Positions 27,972-37,608 are shown, counted from the stretch's first letter. The stretch is 64,000 nucleotides of DNA from Nitrososphaerota archaeon (GCA_026708305.1 JAPOVD010000005.1:1-64000), one strand, 5' to 3'. A program made the numbers and translations. Notes: generated from the letters alone by a model not told the origin.

Positions 27972-29141
27972 TTGACAGAAAAAGAATTTCTTTTTACTTC
28001 AGAATCAGTAACAGAAGGACATCCAGATAAGATTTGTGATCAAATATCAGATGCTATTTTAGATGAATATATGAAATTAGATCCAAATTGCAGAGTAGCA
28101 ATTGAAGCAATAACAACTAGCGATCTAGTAGTTGTAGTAGGAGAAGTGTCATCAACTGCAAAAATTACTAATAAAAGAATAAATGACACAATAAGAAAAA
28201 CAATTAAAGATATAGGGTACAATAAGCCTGATTTAAAATTTGATTCAAAATCTTGTGAAATAATATTAAAATTACATTCACAAAGCCCAAATATAGATTT
28301 GGGCATAACTCCAACTTCTGTAAAAGAACAAGGTGCTGGAGATCAGGGAATAATGTTTGGTTATGCTACAAATGAAACTAGAGAATTAATGCCAATGCCA
28401 GTCATGTTAGCACACAAACTTACACATCAATTATCAAATGTTAGAAAATTAAAAGAAATAACATGGATGAGGCCTGATGGAAAATCACAAGTTTCAGTTC
28501 AATACAAAAATAATAAACCAATAAAGATAACTAACATAGTAATTTCTGTTCAACATGATCCAGATGTTTCAAACGATGAGATAAGAAATACTGTCATACA
28601 AAAAGTAATACGCCCAGTATGTAAAGATTTATGGAATGACGATATTAAAATATTAATAAACCCTACTGGTAGGTTTGAAATTGGAGGTCCTCATAGTGAT
28701 GCAGGGTTAACAGGGAGAAAAATTATTGTAGATACATATGGAGGACAAGGGCGTCATGGAGGAGGATCTTTTTCAGGCAAAGATCCGTCGAAAGTAGATA
28801 GATCTGCATCATATATGTGTAGGTATATTGCTAAAAACATAGTAGCTTCTGGACTATCAGATAAATGCGAAATACAAATTGCATATGCGATAGGCGTATC
28901 AAATCCAATATCTTTGATGATAAATACATTTGGCACAGGTAAAATTAAAGATAAAAGCATCGAAATGCTAGTTAAAAAACATTTTGATTTACGTCCTGCT
29001 TCCATAATATCAAAATTAAAATTGAAAAGACCTATATACAAAAAAACTGCCACGTATGGTCATTTCGGAAGAAATGAGCCTGAATTTACATGGGAGTTAG
29101 TAGACAAAGCAGAATCACTAAGAAGATCCATTAAAATTTAA
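27972..29141 (+). CDS. metK: S-adenosylmethionine synthetase, bacterial-type
   Basis: 389 residues from a TTG start. It makes SAM from methionine and ATP. The N-terminus (FTSESVTEGHPDKICDQISDAILD), GAGDQGIMFGYATNET and GGGSFSGKDPSKVDRSASY are signatures of the bacterial/eukaryotic MetK family and not of the diverged archaeal MAT (MJ1208 type). SAM feeds the methyltransferases of the cobalamin genes and the radical SAM enzyme here. The 3' end overlaps the next convergent gene by 24 bases. Confidence 0.94.
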   Translation: MTEKEFLFTSESVTEGHPDKICDQISDAILDEYMKLDPNCRVAIEAITTSDLVVVVGEVSSTAKITNKRINDTIRKTIKDIGYNKPDLKFDSKSCEIILKLHSQSPNIDLGITPTSVKEQGAGDQGIMFGYATNETRELMPMPVMLAHKLTHQLSNVRKLKEITWMRPDGKSQVSVQYKNNKPIKITNIVISVQHDPDVSNDEIRNTVIQKVIRPVCKDLWNDDIKILINPTGRFEIGGPHSDAGLTGRKIIVDTYGGQGRHGGGSFSGKDPSKVDRSASYMCRYIAKNIVASGLSDKCEIQIAYAIGVSNPISLMINTFGTGKIKDKSIEMLVKKHFDLRPASIISKLKLKRPIYKKTATYGHFGRNEPEFTWELVDKAESLRRSIKI

Positions 29142-29999
29142 AGCTGATTGTATATTTTTAAGTTTGATGCCGGTTATCTTTGTAATTCTATTTGGGTTTC
29201 CAGTAAAACTTCCTACTAATATATTCAAATCATCTACACAATACACATTAGAATATCCTCTAATCGCTTGAAAATATGATTGTTCCATATCAATAAATTG
29301 AGTTTGTTGTTCAAGTTTTTTAGCTTGTTTAAAAATTTCAACAAATTTTTTAAAGCTTATGACTTCAGGCCCTACCAGATCAAATATATTATTTGTAAAA
29401 AGAGAATTGCTAATTGCATTGATCATTATTTCTATCACATCATTAATAAAAATTGGCTGAATCACATAATTTCCAGATCCAGGTACAAAAATTTGGTTAT
29501 ATTTTAGAGCATTTTTCATTATTTTCTTTGATAAAGGATCTTGATTTCCGATTATATAAGATGGTCTAAATATAACGTAATCTAAACCAGACTTTATAAT
29601 TTCATCTTCTGCACGATGTTTAGAAATAAAATAACTTAAAGTGTTATATTTTGAAACTCCTAGACCACTTATATGGATTATTTTTTGAATGTTAGCATTT
29701 TTACATATTTCAACAATGGTTTTTGTTAGATTCGTATTTGTGGAATAATAATCTTCATAAATTGTTTTCCTTCCGGATCCAATAAGGTTAATTAACACAT
29801 CATAATTTTTTATTCTATTCGAAATAGATACATCTATGTTGTTAACAAGTATCTTATCTTCTTCAACATACGCTTCAAAATCTTTTCTAGAAATAGAAAC
29901 AAAGTTAAATTTCTTTCTATGTAATGATTTACGAAGATTAGTTCCTAGATATCCGTTTGCTCCAGCTACAATTATTTTTGCATTGTTGTTACTAATCAT
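29118..29999 (-). CDS. NAD(P)-binding SDR/epimerase (NDUFA9-like)
   Basis: 293 residues. The N-terminal dinucleotide motif is GANGYLGTNL. The atypical extended SDR pattern (IIHISGLGVS, then YFISKHRAEDEI with Tyr-x3-Lys-like spacing, FRPSYIIG) matches the NDUFA9/NmrA-like group. Related proteins act as sugar-nucleotide epimerases, quinone-biosynthesis helpers or complex I accessory subunits. The substrate cannot be told here. Confidence 0.78.
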   Translation of the reverse strand: MISNNNAKIIVAGANGYLGTNLRKSLHRKKFNFVSISRKDFEAYVEEDKILVNNIDVSISNRIKNYDVLINLIGSGRKTIYEDYYSTNTNLTKTIVEICKNANIQKIIHISGLGVSKYNTLSYFISKHRAEDEIIKSGLDYVIFRPSYIIGNQDPLSKKIMKNALKYNQIFVPGSGNYVIQPIFINDVIEIMINAISNSLFTNNIFDLVGPEVISFKKFVEIFKQAKKLEQQTQFIDMEQSYFQAIRGYSNVYCVDDLNILVGSFTGNPNRITKITGIKLKNIQSALNFNGSS

Positions 30000-30038
30000 T
30001 ATTAATATATATTTAATTTTAAACTAATTATAAAACAA

Positions 30039-30446
30039 TTGTTGGAACTAATCACATGTTATAGGATATTGGGAGTACGTGATAACGCCACATTGAAAGA
30101 AATAAAAGATGCATATAGAATTTTAACTTTAAAATATCATCCCGACAGAAATAAAGAAAATATGGATGAAAAATTCAAACAGATAATAGAAGCATACCAG
30201 ATATTAAAAAGGCATAAATCAGATTCTATAAAAATAAGTCGAAACAATAATTTTTATACTAATAGAAAAACCAATATAAAAACAAATTTCAACACTATTA
30301 ACAATGATTTCAAAATGCATGAAGATGAATTAAGCCAAAATTATGATCGTGAAGAGAACGCGTCACATAAAATAACCCATCTTTTACTCTATGGTGGGTT
30401 ATCTATAATGGCTTTTTGGATAATTATTTCTGAAGCTATGAAATAA
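30039..30446 (+). CDS. J-domain protein with C-terminal membrane anchor
   Basis: 135 residues from a TTG start. Residues 1-65 form a J domain with the HPD motif ([10 protein letters not shown]). The middle is Asn-rich and basic, and the C-terminus is one hydrophobic segment ([19 protein letters not shown]). It would recruit Hsp70 to the membrane. It is followed after 2 bases by cbiD on the same strand. A link to cobalamin synthesis is not implied by sequence. Confidence 0.8.
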   Translation: MLELITCYRILGVRDNATLKEIKDAYRILTLKYHPDRNKENMDEKFKQIIEAYQILKRHKSDSIKISRNNNFYTNRKTNIKTNFNTINNDFKMHEDELSQNYDREENASHKITHLLLYGGLSIMAFWIIISEAMK

Positions 30447-30448
30447 AA

Positions 30449-31537
30449 ATGCATCAAAATAAAACATACAAAAAACTTAAAACTGGTTTTACCACTGGCA
30501 CATGTGCAACTGCTGCATCTAAGGCTGCAATATTATCTATTATGAATCAAAAAAAAATAGATGAAATAGAAGTAACGTTGCCTAATAAAAAGCACGTCAT
30601 AATGAAAATAAATTCGTGTGTATTTCAAACAAAACATTCTAGGTGTTCAGTTATAAAATATGGGGGCGATGATCCTGATGTAACTCATGGAGCCGAAATT
30701 ATTACCGATGTTTACTTAACAAATCATGGTAATAAAATAGAAATTTATGGTGGCAAAGGAGTAGGGATAGTAACAAAACCAGGATTAGGCTTAGAAATAG
30801 GAAAGGCTGCAATAAATAATACCCCAAAAAAAATGATCATAAACAATATTAATGAATTGTTTTCAGATTTGCTTAAAAAAAATGGTATAAAAATAATAAT
30901 CTCAGTTCCAAATGGAGATAAGATAGCAAAACATACAGATAATCCGCGACTTGGTATAAAAAATGGAATATCAATTCTTGGTACAAGTGGTATAGTGATA
31001 CCATATTCTACAGCATCATTCGCAGCGTCAATAAGACAAAATTTGGATGTGTGTGTAGCTACCAACAATACAAAAATTGCATTATCAGTAGGAAGTAGAA
31101 GCGAAGAATATATTAAAAATATAATAAAAATTCCAAATCATTGCTTTGTTCAGATGGGGGATTTTGCAGGATATACAATGTCCCAATGCGTTCAAAAAAA
31201 AATCAAGATGGCATATATAGTTGGTTTGATTGCAAAATTTGCAAAGATATCAACAGGAATAAAACAAACTCATGTTAAAGGATCAAAAGTAAATATGATT
31301 TTTCTTTCTAAATTAGCTAAAAAATGTAATACTGATAGTAACACGCTAAAACTAATTAAAACAGCACATACAGCTAGGCACGTTTATGAAATAATAAAAG
31401 AAAAAAAGATGGATAATTTTTTTAATGAATTGTGTATAGAAGTGTATAAACAGATGAGAAAACATTCAGAATCTAAAATTGTATTGAATGTTATTTTATT
31501 TGATTTTGATGGTAACATAATAGGAAGATATCCTTAA
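30449..31537 (+). CDS. cbiD: Cobalt-precorrin-5B C1-methyltransferase
   Basis: 362 residues. CbiD methylates C1 during ring contraction in anaerobic cobalamin synthesis. The diagnostic opening KTGFTTGTCATAASKAA and the YGGDDPDVTHGAEI and PGLGLEIGKAAIN segments are present. First gene of the cbiD-cbiG-cbiX-cbiC run. Confidence 0.95.
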   Translation: MHQNKTYKKLKTGFTTGTCATAASKAAILSIMNQKKIDEIEVTLPNKKHVIMKINSCVFQTKHSRCSVIKYGGDDPDVTHGAEIITDVYLTNHGNKIEIYGGKGVGIVTKPGLGLEIGKAAINNTPKKMIINNINELFSDLLKKNGIKIIISVPNGDKIAKHTDNPRLGIKNGISILGTSGIVIPYSTASFAASIRQNLDVCVATNNTKIALSVGSRSEEYIKNIIKIPNHCFVQMGDFAGYTMSQCVQKKIKMAYIVGLIAKFAKISTGIKQTHVKGSKVNMIFLSKLAKKCNTDSNTLKLIKTAHTARHVYEIIKEKKMDNFFNELCIEVYKQMRKHSESKIVLNVILFDFDGNIIGRYP

Positions 31538-31558
31538 TAAAATAAAACTCCTTTAAAC

Positions 31559-32620
31559 ATGACATTGGAAAAAATAGCAGTAGTTGCAATAACAAAAAAC
31601 GGGATTAATATAAGTAAAAACATTGCAAACACAATCAAGTTTTGTAAAATTTATGCACCAATAAAATTTTCAACAAAAGATAAAAAAATAACGTGGTATT
31701 CAAAATCTACATCTGATCAAATTAAAGATTTATTTCATAAAAATGATGCGTTGATTTGTTTATTTTCTTTGGGGGCTGTGATAAGGATAATTGCATCACA
31801 AATTAAAAGTAAAGATACAGATCCAGCCGTAATAGCCATAGATGATAAAGCAAAATTTGTAATTAGTACGTTATCAGGACATATTGGTGGTGCAAATGAA
31901 CTTACTAGCAAGCTTGCAATAATCTTAAATGCAATTCCAGTAATTACCACTGCTTCAGAAGTGAACAAAACAATACCAGTAGACATGCTAGGAAGTAAGT
32001 TTAATTGGTCAATTGAATCGAAATCACTAATAACAAAAATTAGTGCGCTTATGATAAACGAAGAAAAAATAGGAGTATACCAAGAAGTAGGAGAAACGAG
32101 TTGGCGCGATAAACTTCCAAAAAATGTAACTGTTTATCAGAACATAAATACATTAAAAAAATCAAAGTCTAAGGCATTTTTAGTTATTTCTGATAGAATA
32201 ATCAAAGACGAGTATATTTTAAATAATTCTATAATATATAGACCACGTAGTTTGGTAATAGGAATAGGATTGCATCATGATACAACAAAAGAGACTATTA
32301 AAAATAACTTAACAAAATGTTTAACAATGTTTGATCTATCAGAAAAATCTATAGCAAAATTTGCAACAATCAATAAAAAATTCAATGTAAAAGGTTTGAT
32401 AGAATTGAGTAAAGAAATCAACATAGGAATAAAATATTTTGAAAGAAATGAATTAGCAAACATCAATGTTCCAAATCCATCAAAGATTGTAAATAAATTT
32501 GAAAAAACATTCAGTGTAGCCGAAGCTTCAGCTATATTAGGTTCGCATGGAAAATTAGTTATAGAAAAGCAAAAATTTCCTCCTGATATGACTATATCAA
32601 TAGCGAGAATTATAAATTGA
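31559..32620 (+). CDS. cbiG: Cobalt-precorrin-5A hydrolase
   Basis: 353 residues. CbiG opens the delta-lactone ring and releases acetaldehyde. Core motifs: ICLFSLGAVIRIIA, the DDKAKFVISTLSGHIGGANELT segment and a C-terminal domain starting at GIGLHHDTTKETI and ending with AEASAILGSHGKLVIEKQKF. Both N- and C-terminal domains are present. The stop overlaps the cbiX start by 4 bases (TTGA). Confidence 0.93.
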   Translation: MTLEKIAVVAITKNGINISKNIANTIKFCKIYAPIKFSTKDKKITWYSKSTSDQIKDLFHKNDALICLFSLGAVIRIIASQIKSKDTDPAVIAIDDKAKFVISTLSGHIGGANELTSKLAIILNAIPVITTASEVNKTIPVDMLGSKFNWSIESKSLITKISALMINEEKIGVYQEVGETSWRDKLPKNVTVYQNINTLKKSKSKAFLVISDRIIKDEYILNNSIIYRPRSLVIGIGLHHDTTKETIKNNLTKCLTMFDLSEKSIAKFATINKKFNVKGLIELSKEINIGIKYFERNELANINVPNPSKIVNKFEKTFSVAEASAILGSHGKLVIEKQKFPPDMTISIARIIN

Positions 32621-33366
32621 ATGGCGTAATAATAGTGGATAGAGGCAGCAAAAGTTACGAAGTTAAAAAAGAGTTAAGCGAAATCTGTTTTAAAATAAAA
32701 AATGAAACAAAATGTTTATTTTCAAAATATTGTTTTCTAGAAGTAACAGAACCACAAATAGATGAAGTGCTAAATGATTGTTTTAAATTACATATGGATA
32801 AATTGATTATAATTCCATATTTTTTATATTCGGGTAAGAAAGTGAAACTAGCAATAAATAGGATTATGAAATTCTATAATAAAACTACTACCAAAATAAT
32901 CATATCAAAGCCAATGTTGATGCACACATTAATTATAAAAGCTATTGAACACAGAATAAGTAAAGCTATGCAAAAAAATAATATCACTATCAATAAACAA
33001 AATATAGACGTATTAATTATTTGCCATGGTAGTAAGGAATCAAATTCTCATTTTTCCATAATGTATGTTATAGATGAACTACGTCCCAAATATAGAAATG
33101 TCAAACATTGTTTTCTAGAGATAGAAAATCCAGACATTAATAATGGCATATTATATTGTGCAAATAAAAATCCTGATGTGTTGGTTATAGTGTTATATTT
33201 TTTGCATAGTGGAATTCATGTAAAATATGATGTGCATAAGGAGTTAGATCCTGCAATTAAGAAATATAAACTGAAAAAAGTTATCATTACAGATCACATT
33301 GGCAAGGACAAAAATTTTTCAGATTTAGTAATTAAGCGTTATAGAGAGGTAGAAAATGCAAATTGA
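32617..33366 (+). CDS. cbiX: Sirohydrochlorin cobaltochelatase, tandem CbiX
   Basis: 249 residues from a TTG start, two CbiX halves in one chain. CbiX inserts cobalt into sirohydrochlorin. The second half keeps both metal-site histidines: His137 in CHGSKES and His201 in FLHSGIHVKYD. The first half has lost them: VDRGSK has Arg9 in place of the first His, and FLYSGKKVKL has Lys in place of the second. So one site is probably catalytic and the other structural. It overlaps cbiC by 11 bases. Confidence 0.85.
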   Translation: MNGVIIVDRGSKSYEVKKELSEICFKIKNETKCLFSKYCFLEVTEPQIDEVLNDCFKLHMDKLIIIPYFLYSGKKVKLAINRIMKFYNKTTTKIIISKPMLMHTLIIKAIEHRISKAMQKNNITINKQNIDVLIICHGSKESNSHFSIMYVIDELRPKYRNVKHCFLEIENPDINNGILYCANKNPDVLVIVLYFLHSGIHVKYDVHKELDPAIKKYKLKKVIITDHIGKDKNFSDLVIKRYREVENAN

Positions 33367-33979
33367 CATAGGAAAAAACATAGAAGACATGAGTATGCAA
33401 ATAATTGAAAAAGAAATAGGAAAACATCAATATACTGGATCTGAATGGGCGATAGTAAAAAGAGTCATACATACTACTGCAGATTTTGATTTTGCGAAGA
33501 AAAACAAAATCATATTTCATCAAACTGCAATACAAAATGGCATCAATGCATTAAAAATTGGTTGCGAATTAGTTGTGGATGTTAATGGCGTAATAGGAGG
33601 ACTACACAAAAAAAATTTAATTGACTTCAAAGTAAATGTTATTTGTAATATTTCAAACACAATGGTCAGAGACAAAGCTAAAAAATATAATAAAACTATT
33701 TCCCAGATGTCTATGAGAGAATCCATTATGCATATGAATGATGGAATAATAGCCATCGGTAACGCCCCAACTGCATTAATCGAAGTAGTCAAAATGTGTA
33801 ATGAGAAAGTTATTAAACCGAAATTAATAGTAGGAATTCCAGTTGGATTTATATCAGCAACAGAATCAAAAGAAATGTTAAGAAAAAGTAAAGTCCCATT
33901 CATTACAAATGCAGGACGTAAAGGTGGTAGTGCATGTGCGGCTGCAATAATAAATGCTTTATTTAGATTAATGATGTAG
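33356..33979 (+). CDS. cbiC: Cobalt-precorrin-8 methylmutase
   Basis: 207 residues. CbiC moves a methyl group from C11 to C12. The catalytic His39 in RVIHTTADFDF and the closing GFISATESKEMLRKSKVPFITNAGRKGGS are conserved. Length is normal. Last gene of this plus-strand cobalamin run; it converges on cbiA. Confidence 0.95.
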   Translation: MQIDIGKNIEDMSMQIIEKEIGKHQYTGSEWAIVKRVIHTTADFDFAKKNKIIFHQTAIQNGINALKIGCELVVDVNGVIGGLHKKNLIDFKVNVICNISNTMVRDKAKKYNKTISQMSMRESIMHMNDGIIAIGNAPTALIEVVKMCNEKVIKPKLIVGIPVGFISATESKEMLRKSKVPFITNAGRKGGSACAAAIINALFRLMM

Positions 33980-33988
33980 AATTCCAAT

Positions 33989-35341
33989 TCATTTTTTCAT
34001 ATGTTGCGTACACTCGCGTATTAAGTTCTTCATGTGTTTCTTGTTAAAATAAATATGCATGTATGATGCTAAAGTTTTATAACAAATCAAACCATCTTGC
34101 TTATTTTTAATTCCATCTCCCAATGATAATTTATATGCAAATTTAGAATCATTTCGCACATAATCTACTTTTGAATAATGAAATTCATGGCCTTTGGCTT
34201 TCATATTTTTATTAGACAAAATTGAAGAGGCATTAATAATGCCTTTAGTATAATTCAATTTGAGTTTATTTGTCATATGTATTTCACAATCAAGTAATCT
34301 AGTCATAGGATAAACTTTATTTTTATTAGATATAGAATTTGATAAATACATTAACCCTCCACATTCAGCATAAATCGGAGTTTCATCCTCGGCCATTTTT
34401 TTAATGCAATTCTTCATTTGAGTATTTTGTTCTAAAATGTTACCAAAGACCTCTGGAAAACCTCCTCCAATATAAATTCCATCACAATCAGGCGGTGTAT
34501 CATCATGCATAGGACTAAAATATTGTAGAACGGCTCCTGATTTTTTAAGCAAATCTAAGTTATCATAGTAATAAAAATTAAAAGCCTGATCAAGTGCTAT
34601 TGCTATTTTAACTTTTTTTTTATCTTTCTTGTCTTTATTTTTCATTGACAAGTTTTTAGAATTATATGCGACATCAATAATTTTTGCCATATTAAGAGAA
34701 TCAGAAATTTTATTTGATATTTTTTTGATATTGCTAATTGAGATTGATTTTTCAGTTGCTGGAACTAATCCCAAGTAACGTGAATTAATGACTAAATTTT
34801 CATCTTTGTATATAGAACCTAAAACTGGTAAATTCAAGCATCGCAAAGCTTGTTTGCACATAGATTCGTGTTTTTTACTATGTAATTTATTTAAGATAAA
34901 CCCAACGATATTAGAATGTTGTTGAAATTTTTTATAGCCAAATGCTGTAGCTGCTATAGAACGTGCTGTTTTACTTGCATCCAAAATTAAGATAACAGGG
35001 GCATTCAATATATTTGAGATTTGATATGTATTTGCAAAATTAGAACTTCCATATGCACCGTCATAAAATCCCATAACACCTTCTATGACAGAAATATTAG
35101 AAGAAGAATTTCTAACAAAACTTTTTAATACGTCTGTTTTTCCCATCAACCACATATCAAGATTTCTTGCATTTGTATTTGATATTGCAGAAAGATAACT
35201 TGGATCAATATAATCAGGCCCTACTTTGAATGGTTGTACACTATAACCTTTTTTTATCATTCCAAAAATGATGCCTAGTGTTATGGATGTTTTCCCTACA
35301 CCACTTTTTGTACCTGCAATTACAATACGCGGAATTTTCAA
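33989..35341 (-). CDS. cbiA: Cobyrinate a,c-diamide synthase
   Basis: 450 residues. CbiA amidates carboxylates a and c of cobyrinic acid with ATP and glutamine. P-loop GTKSGVGKT is at 10-18, the KVGPDYIDPSYL motif at about 39-50, and the GATase domain nucleophile is Cys327 in YAECGGLMYLS, with GGGFPEVF before it. Divergent from cobO with a 50-bp shared promoter region. Confidence 0.95.
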   Translation of the reverse strand: MKIPRIVIAGTKSGVGKTSITLGIIFGMIKKGYSVQPFKVGPDYIDPSYLSAISNTNARNLDMWLMGKTDVLKSFVRNSSSNISVIEGVMGFYDGAYGSSNFANTYQISNILNAPVILILDASKTARSIAATAFGYKKFQQHSNIVGFILNKLHSKKHESMCKQALRCLNLPVLGSIYKDENLVINSRYLGLVPATEKSISISNIKKISNKISDSLNMAKIIDVAYNSKNLSMKNKDKKDKKKVKIAIALDQAFNFYYYDNLDLLKKSGAVLQYFSPMHDDTPPDCDGIYIGGGFPEVFGNILEQNTQMKNCIKKMAEDETPIYAECGGLMYLSNSISNKNKVYPMTRLLDCEIHMTNKLKLNYTKGIINASSILSNKNMKAKGHEFHYSKVDYVRNDSKFAYKLSLGDGIKNKQDGLICYKTLASYMHIYFNKKHMKNLIRECTQHMKK

Positions 35342-35391
35342 TTAACTACAAAATAAATAAATAATGTAATAAATATTAACCCAGCCAAACA

Positions 35392-35922
35392 ATGAAAAAA
35401 GGATTAATAATCGTATATACAGGCAGCGGCAAGGGAAAAACAACAGCGGCTTTAGGGTTAGCTTTAAGATCATTAGGGCATAATCACAATGTTTGTATGG
35501 TACAATTCATTAAAGGATCTTGGCATTATGGCGAAATGACTTCAGCAAATCTTCTAAAACCAAGATTCGAATTAATAGCTGGAGGCAGAGGTTTTGTTGG
35601 TATCATTGATGATAATAAACCAGTAGTAGAACATAAACAAATTGCACAACAAACAATTAACATTTGTAAAAAAAAAATGTTGTCTAAAAAATACAACACA
35701 ATAATCCTAGATGAGATTAATTATGCAGTAAATATAAACTTAATTAAATTAGACGATGTTATCGATATAATAAAATTAAAACCGTTTGAACAAAATCTTG
35801 TACTGACTGGCAATTATGCTAGAAGCGAAATAATAGAATTAGCTGATTTAGTAACTGAAATGAAAGAGATCAAACATCCATTCAAAAAAGGTATCAAAGC
35901 AAAAGAAGGAATAGATTTTTAA
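35392..35922 (+). CDS. cobO: Corrinoid adenosyltransferase (CobA/CobO type)
   Basis: 176 residues. It attaches 5'-deoxyadenosine to cob(I)alamin or an intermediate. The P-loop TGSGKGKTTA (about 10-19), the VQFIKGSWHYGE stretch and LVLTGN are family marks. Translation passes straight into aIF2 alpha by a TAATG overlap, so a cofactor gene and a translation gene share one transcript. Confidence 0.93.
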   Translation: MKKGLIIVYTGSGKGKTTAALGLALRSLGHNHNVCMVQFIKGSWHYGEMTSANLLKPRFELIAGGRGFVGIIDDNKPVVEHKQIAQQTINICKKKMLSKKYNTIILDEINYAVNINLIKLDDVIDIIKLKPFEQNLVLTGNYARSEIIELADLVTEMKEIKHPFKKGIKAKEGIDF

Positions 35923-36773
35923 TGAACGAGAATAAAACTATACAAAAGAGTAAAATAATGTCTGCAGAAATTTCAGAACTTCCAGAAAAAGGAGAAATAG
36001 TAATAGCAACAATCATTAAGATTAATGATCATGGTGCTTATGTAAGCCTTGATGAATACAATAAAATACAAGGTTTTTTGCACATTTCTGAAATTGCTCC
36101 AGGATGGATAAGATCTGTAAATAAATATGTAAAAATTGGTGAAAAAAAAGTACTTTTGGTAAAAAATGTTAACGCAAAAAGTAAAGATGTAGATTTATCT
36201 TTAAAACAAGTATCAAATGATCAAAAGAAAAAAAAACTCATGCATACAAAAAAGTATGAAAAAGGAAAAAAAATAATTCAAACAATACAAGAAAAAATAA
36301 ATATGACGGATTCTGATATAGAAAAATTAGAAGAAAGATTATGTTCAAAATATGATTCTGTATACGATGCGTTTACAGATATTGCTTCAAAAGGAATAGA
36401 AGTTATTTCAGATTTAGAATTGTCTGAAAATATCAAAGAAACAATAAATGAAACTTGTTCAAAAATAAAGCTGCCCATGGTTGAAATTAGAGGAATATTA
36501 GAAATTTCTAATAAGAAATCTAACGGTGTAGAAATAATAAAAAAAATTTTAACAAATATAGTTAAAAATAATAAAGAAAGTGTGAAGATAACCTACATAG
36601 GAGCTCCAAAATATAGATTAAGTATAATAAAACCAGATTTTAAATCTGCTGAAAAAAAATTAAAACCAATATTAACAGAAATTAAAAAACAAATAGAAAA
36701 AAAAGGGCGGTTTAATTTTATGCGAGAGTATTCAAAAAAAAACAAGAGAGTCATAATTGAGGTATCAACTTAG
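35922..36773 (+). CDS. eif2a: Translation initiation factor aIF2 alpha
   Basis: 283 residues from the overlapping ATG; an internal ATG at 35961 is the more family-like start (SAEISELPEKGEIV). The S1 OB fold (about 15-90) has GAYVSLDEYNKIQGFLHISEIAPGWIR. The helical middle and the alpha/beta C-terminal domain that binds aIF2 gamma follow. Partner of aIF2 gamma at 38 kb. nop10 overlaps its end, a pairing common in archaea. Confidence 0.94.
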   Translation: MNENKTIQKSKIMSAEISELPEKGEIVIATIIKINDHGAYVSLDEYNKIQGFLHISEIAPGWIRSVNKYVKIGEKKVLLVKNVNAKSKDVDLSLKQVSNDQKKKKLMHTKKYEKGKKIIQTIQEKINMTDSDIEKLEERLCSKYDSVYDAFTDIASKGIEVISDLELSENIKETINETCSKIKLPMVEIRGILEISNKKSNGVEIIKKILTNIVKNNKESVKITYIGAPKYRLSIIKPDFKSAEKKLKPILTEIKKQIEKKGRFNFMREYSKKNKRVIIEVST

Positions 36774-36912
36774 AAAATGTAATAAATGTAAAGTATATAC
36801 AATGAATGACAATTGTTCTAATTGTAATACACAATCAAATTCAGTACATCCAGCAAAATTTTCTTTAAGTGACAAATACTTGAAATATAGAACAAGAGAT
36901 AAATACGCGTAA
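36757..36912 (+). CDS. nop10: H/ACA RNP protein Nop10
   Basis: 51 residues from TTG at 36757; it overlaps the end of aIF2 alpha by 17 bases. The zinc ribbon has Cys8-x2-Cys11 and Cys20-x2-Cys23, followed by the Nop10 signature HPAKFSLSDKYLKYR. Nop10 joins Cbf5, Gar1 and L7Ae in guide-RNA pseudouridylation. The aIF2 alpha-nop10 order supports the call. Confidence 0.93.
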   Translation: MRYQLRKCNKCKVYTMNDNCSNCNTQSNSVHPAKFSLSDKYLKYRTRDKYA

Positions 36913-37572
36913 TTATTCTTTAGTTAGAATTTCTACATTACAGCAATTTACTATTTTTTTTAGCTCATAAGCATCAGATATGCTTCCCACTATAGTGCCA
37001 TAATGCATTGGAATTGCTAATTTTGGTCTTATTTTGTCAATTACAGATGCTGCTTCTTGTACATTCATGACATACGTACCACTAACAGGAATTAATAATA
37101 CATCAGTCTTAATCTCATTCATTTCTGGTATAAAGTCAGAATCACCAATATAATAAATTGAAACATTTTGTATATTAATGAGAAACCCTACTTTGTTATC
37201 TCTTTTAGGGTGAAATGGTTTTTTAGTATCTGGGTTTATTTTATTAATATTGTAAGCCGGTACTGCTTTGATTTTAATATTGTAAATTATTTTTTCGTCA
37301 TAAGGCAACATTCCAATTATTTGTTTACATTTTATATGCGATATTTTATCAATACATTCCATAGATGAAATTATTATAGAATTATTATCTGCTACCTTTG
37401 ACAAGTCTTCAATACTAAGATGATCAAAATGACTATGAGAGATCAAAATTATATCTGTTTTTATCGATTTTGTTAATTTGTATGGATCAATGCAAATTTT
37501 TTTATCAGAGTCATCTATGATGAATGTATCATGACCACACCATCTTATTTTGACATTATTGATCTCAAACAT
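36913..37572 (-). CDS. Metallo-beta-lactamase-fold hydrolase (UlaG-like)
   Basis: 219 residues. The metal motif HSHFDH is at 46-51, an early WCGHDTFIIDD strand pair is typical, GDSDF supplies the bridging aspartate and PMHYGTI the late histidine. It is a UlaG/L-ascorbate-type member of the MBL superfamily. The substrate is unknown. It abuts nop10 end to end without a gap. Confidence 0.82.
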   Translation of the reverse strand: MFEINNVKIRWCGHDTFIIDDSDKKICIDPYKLTKSIKTDIILISHSHFDHLSIEDLSKVADNNSIIISSMECIDKISHIKCKQIIGMLPYDEKIIYNIKIKAVPAYNINKINPDTKKPFHPKRDNKVGFLINIQNVSIYYIGDSDFIPEMNEIKTDVLLIPVSGTYVMNVQEAASVIDKIRPKLAIPMHYGTIVGSISDAYELKKIVNCCNVEILTKE

Positions 37573-37608
37573 GATTTGTATAACTAATGTGATTAGAATT
37601 AAATTTTA

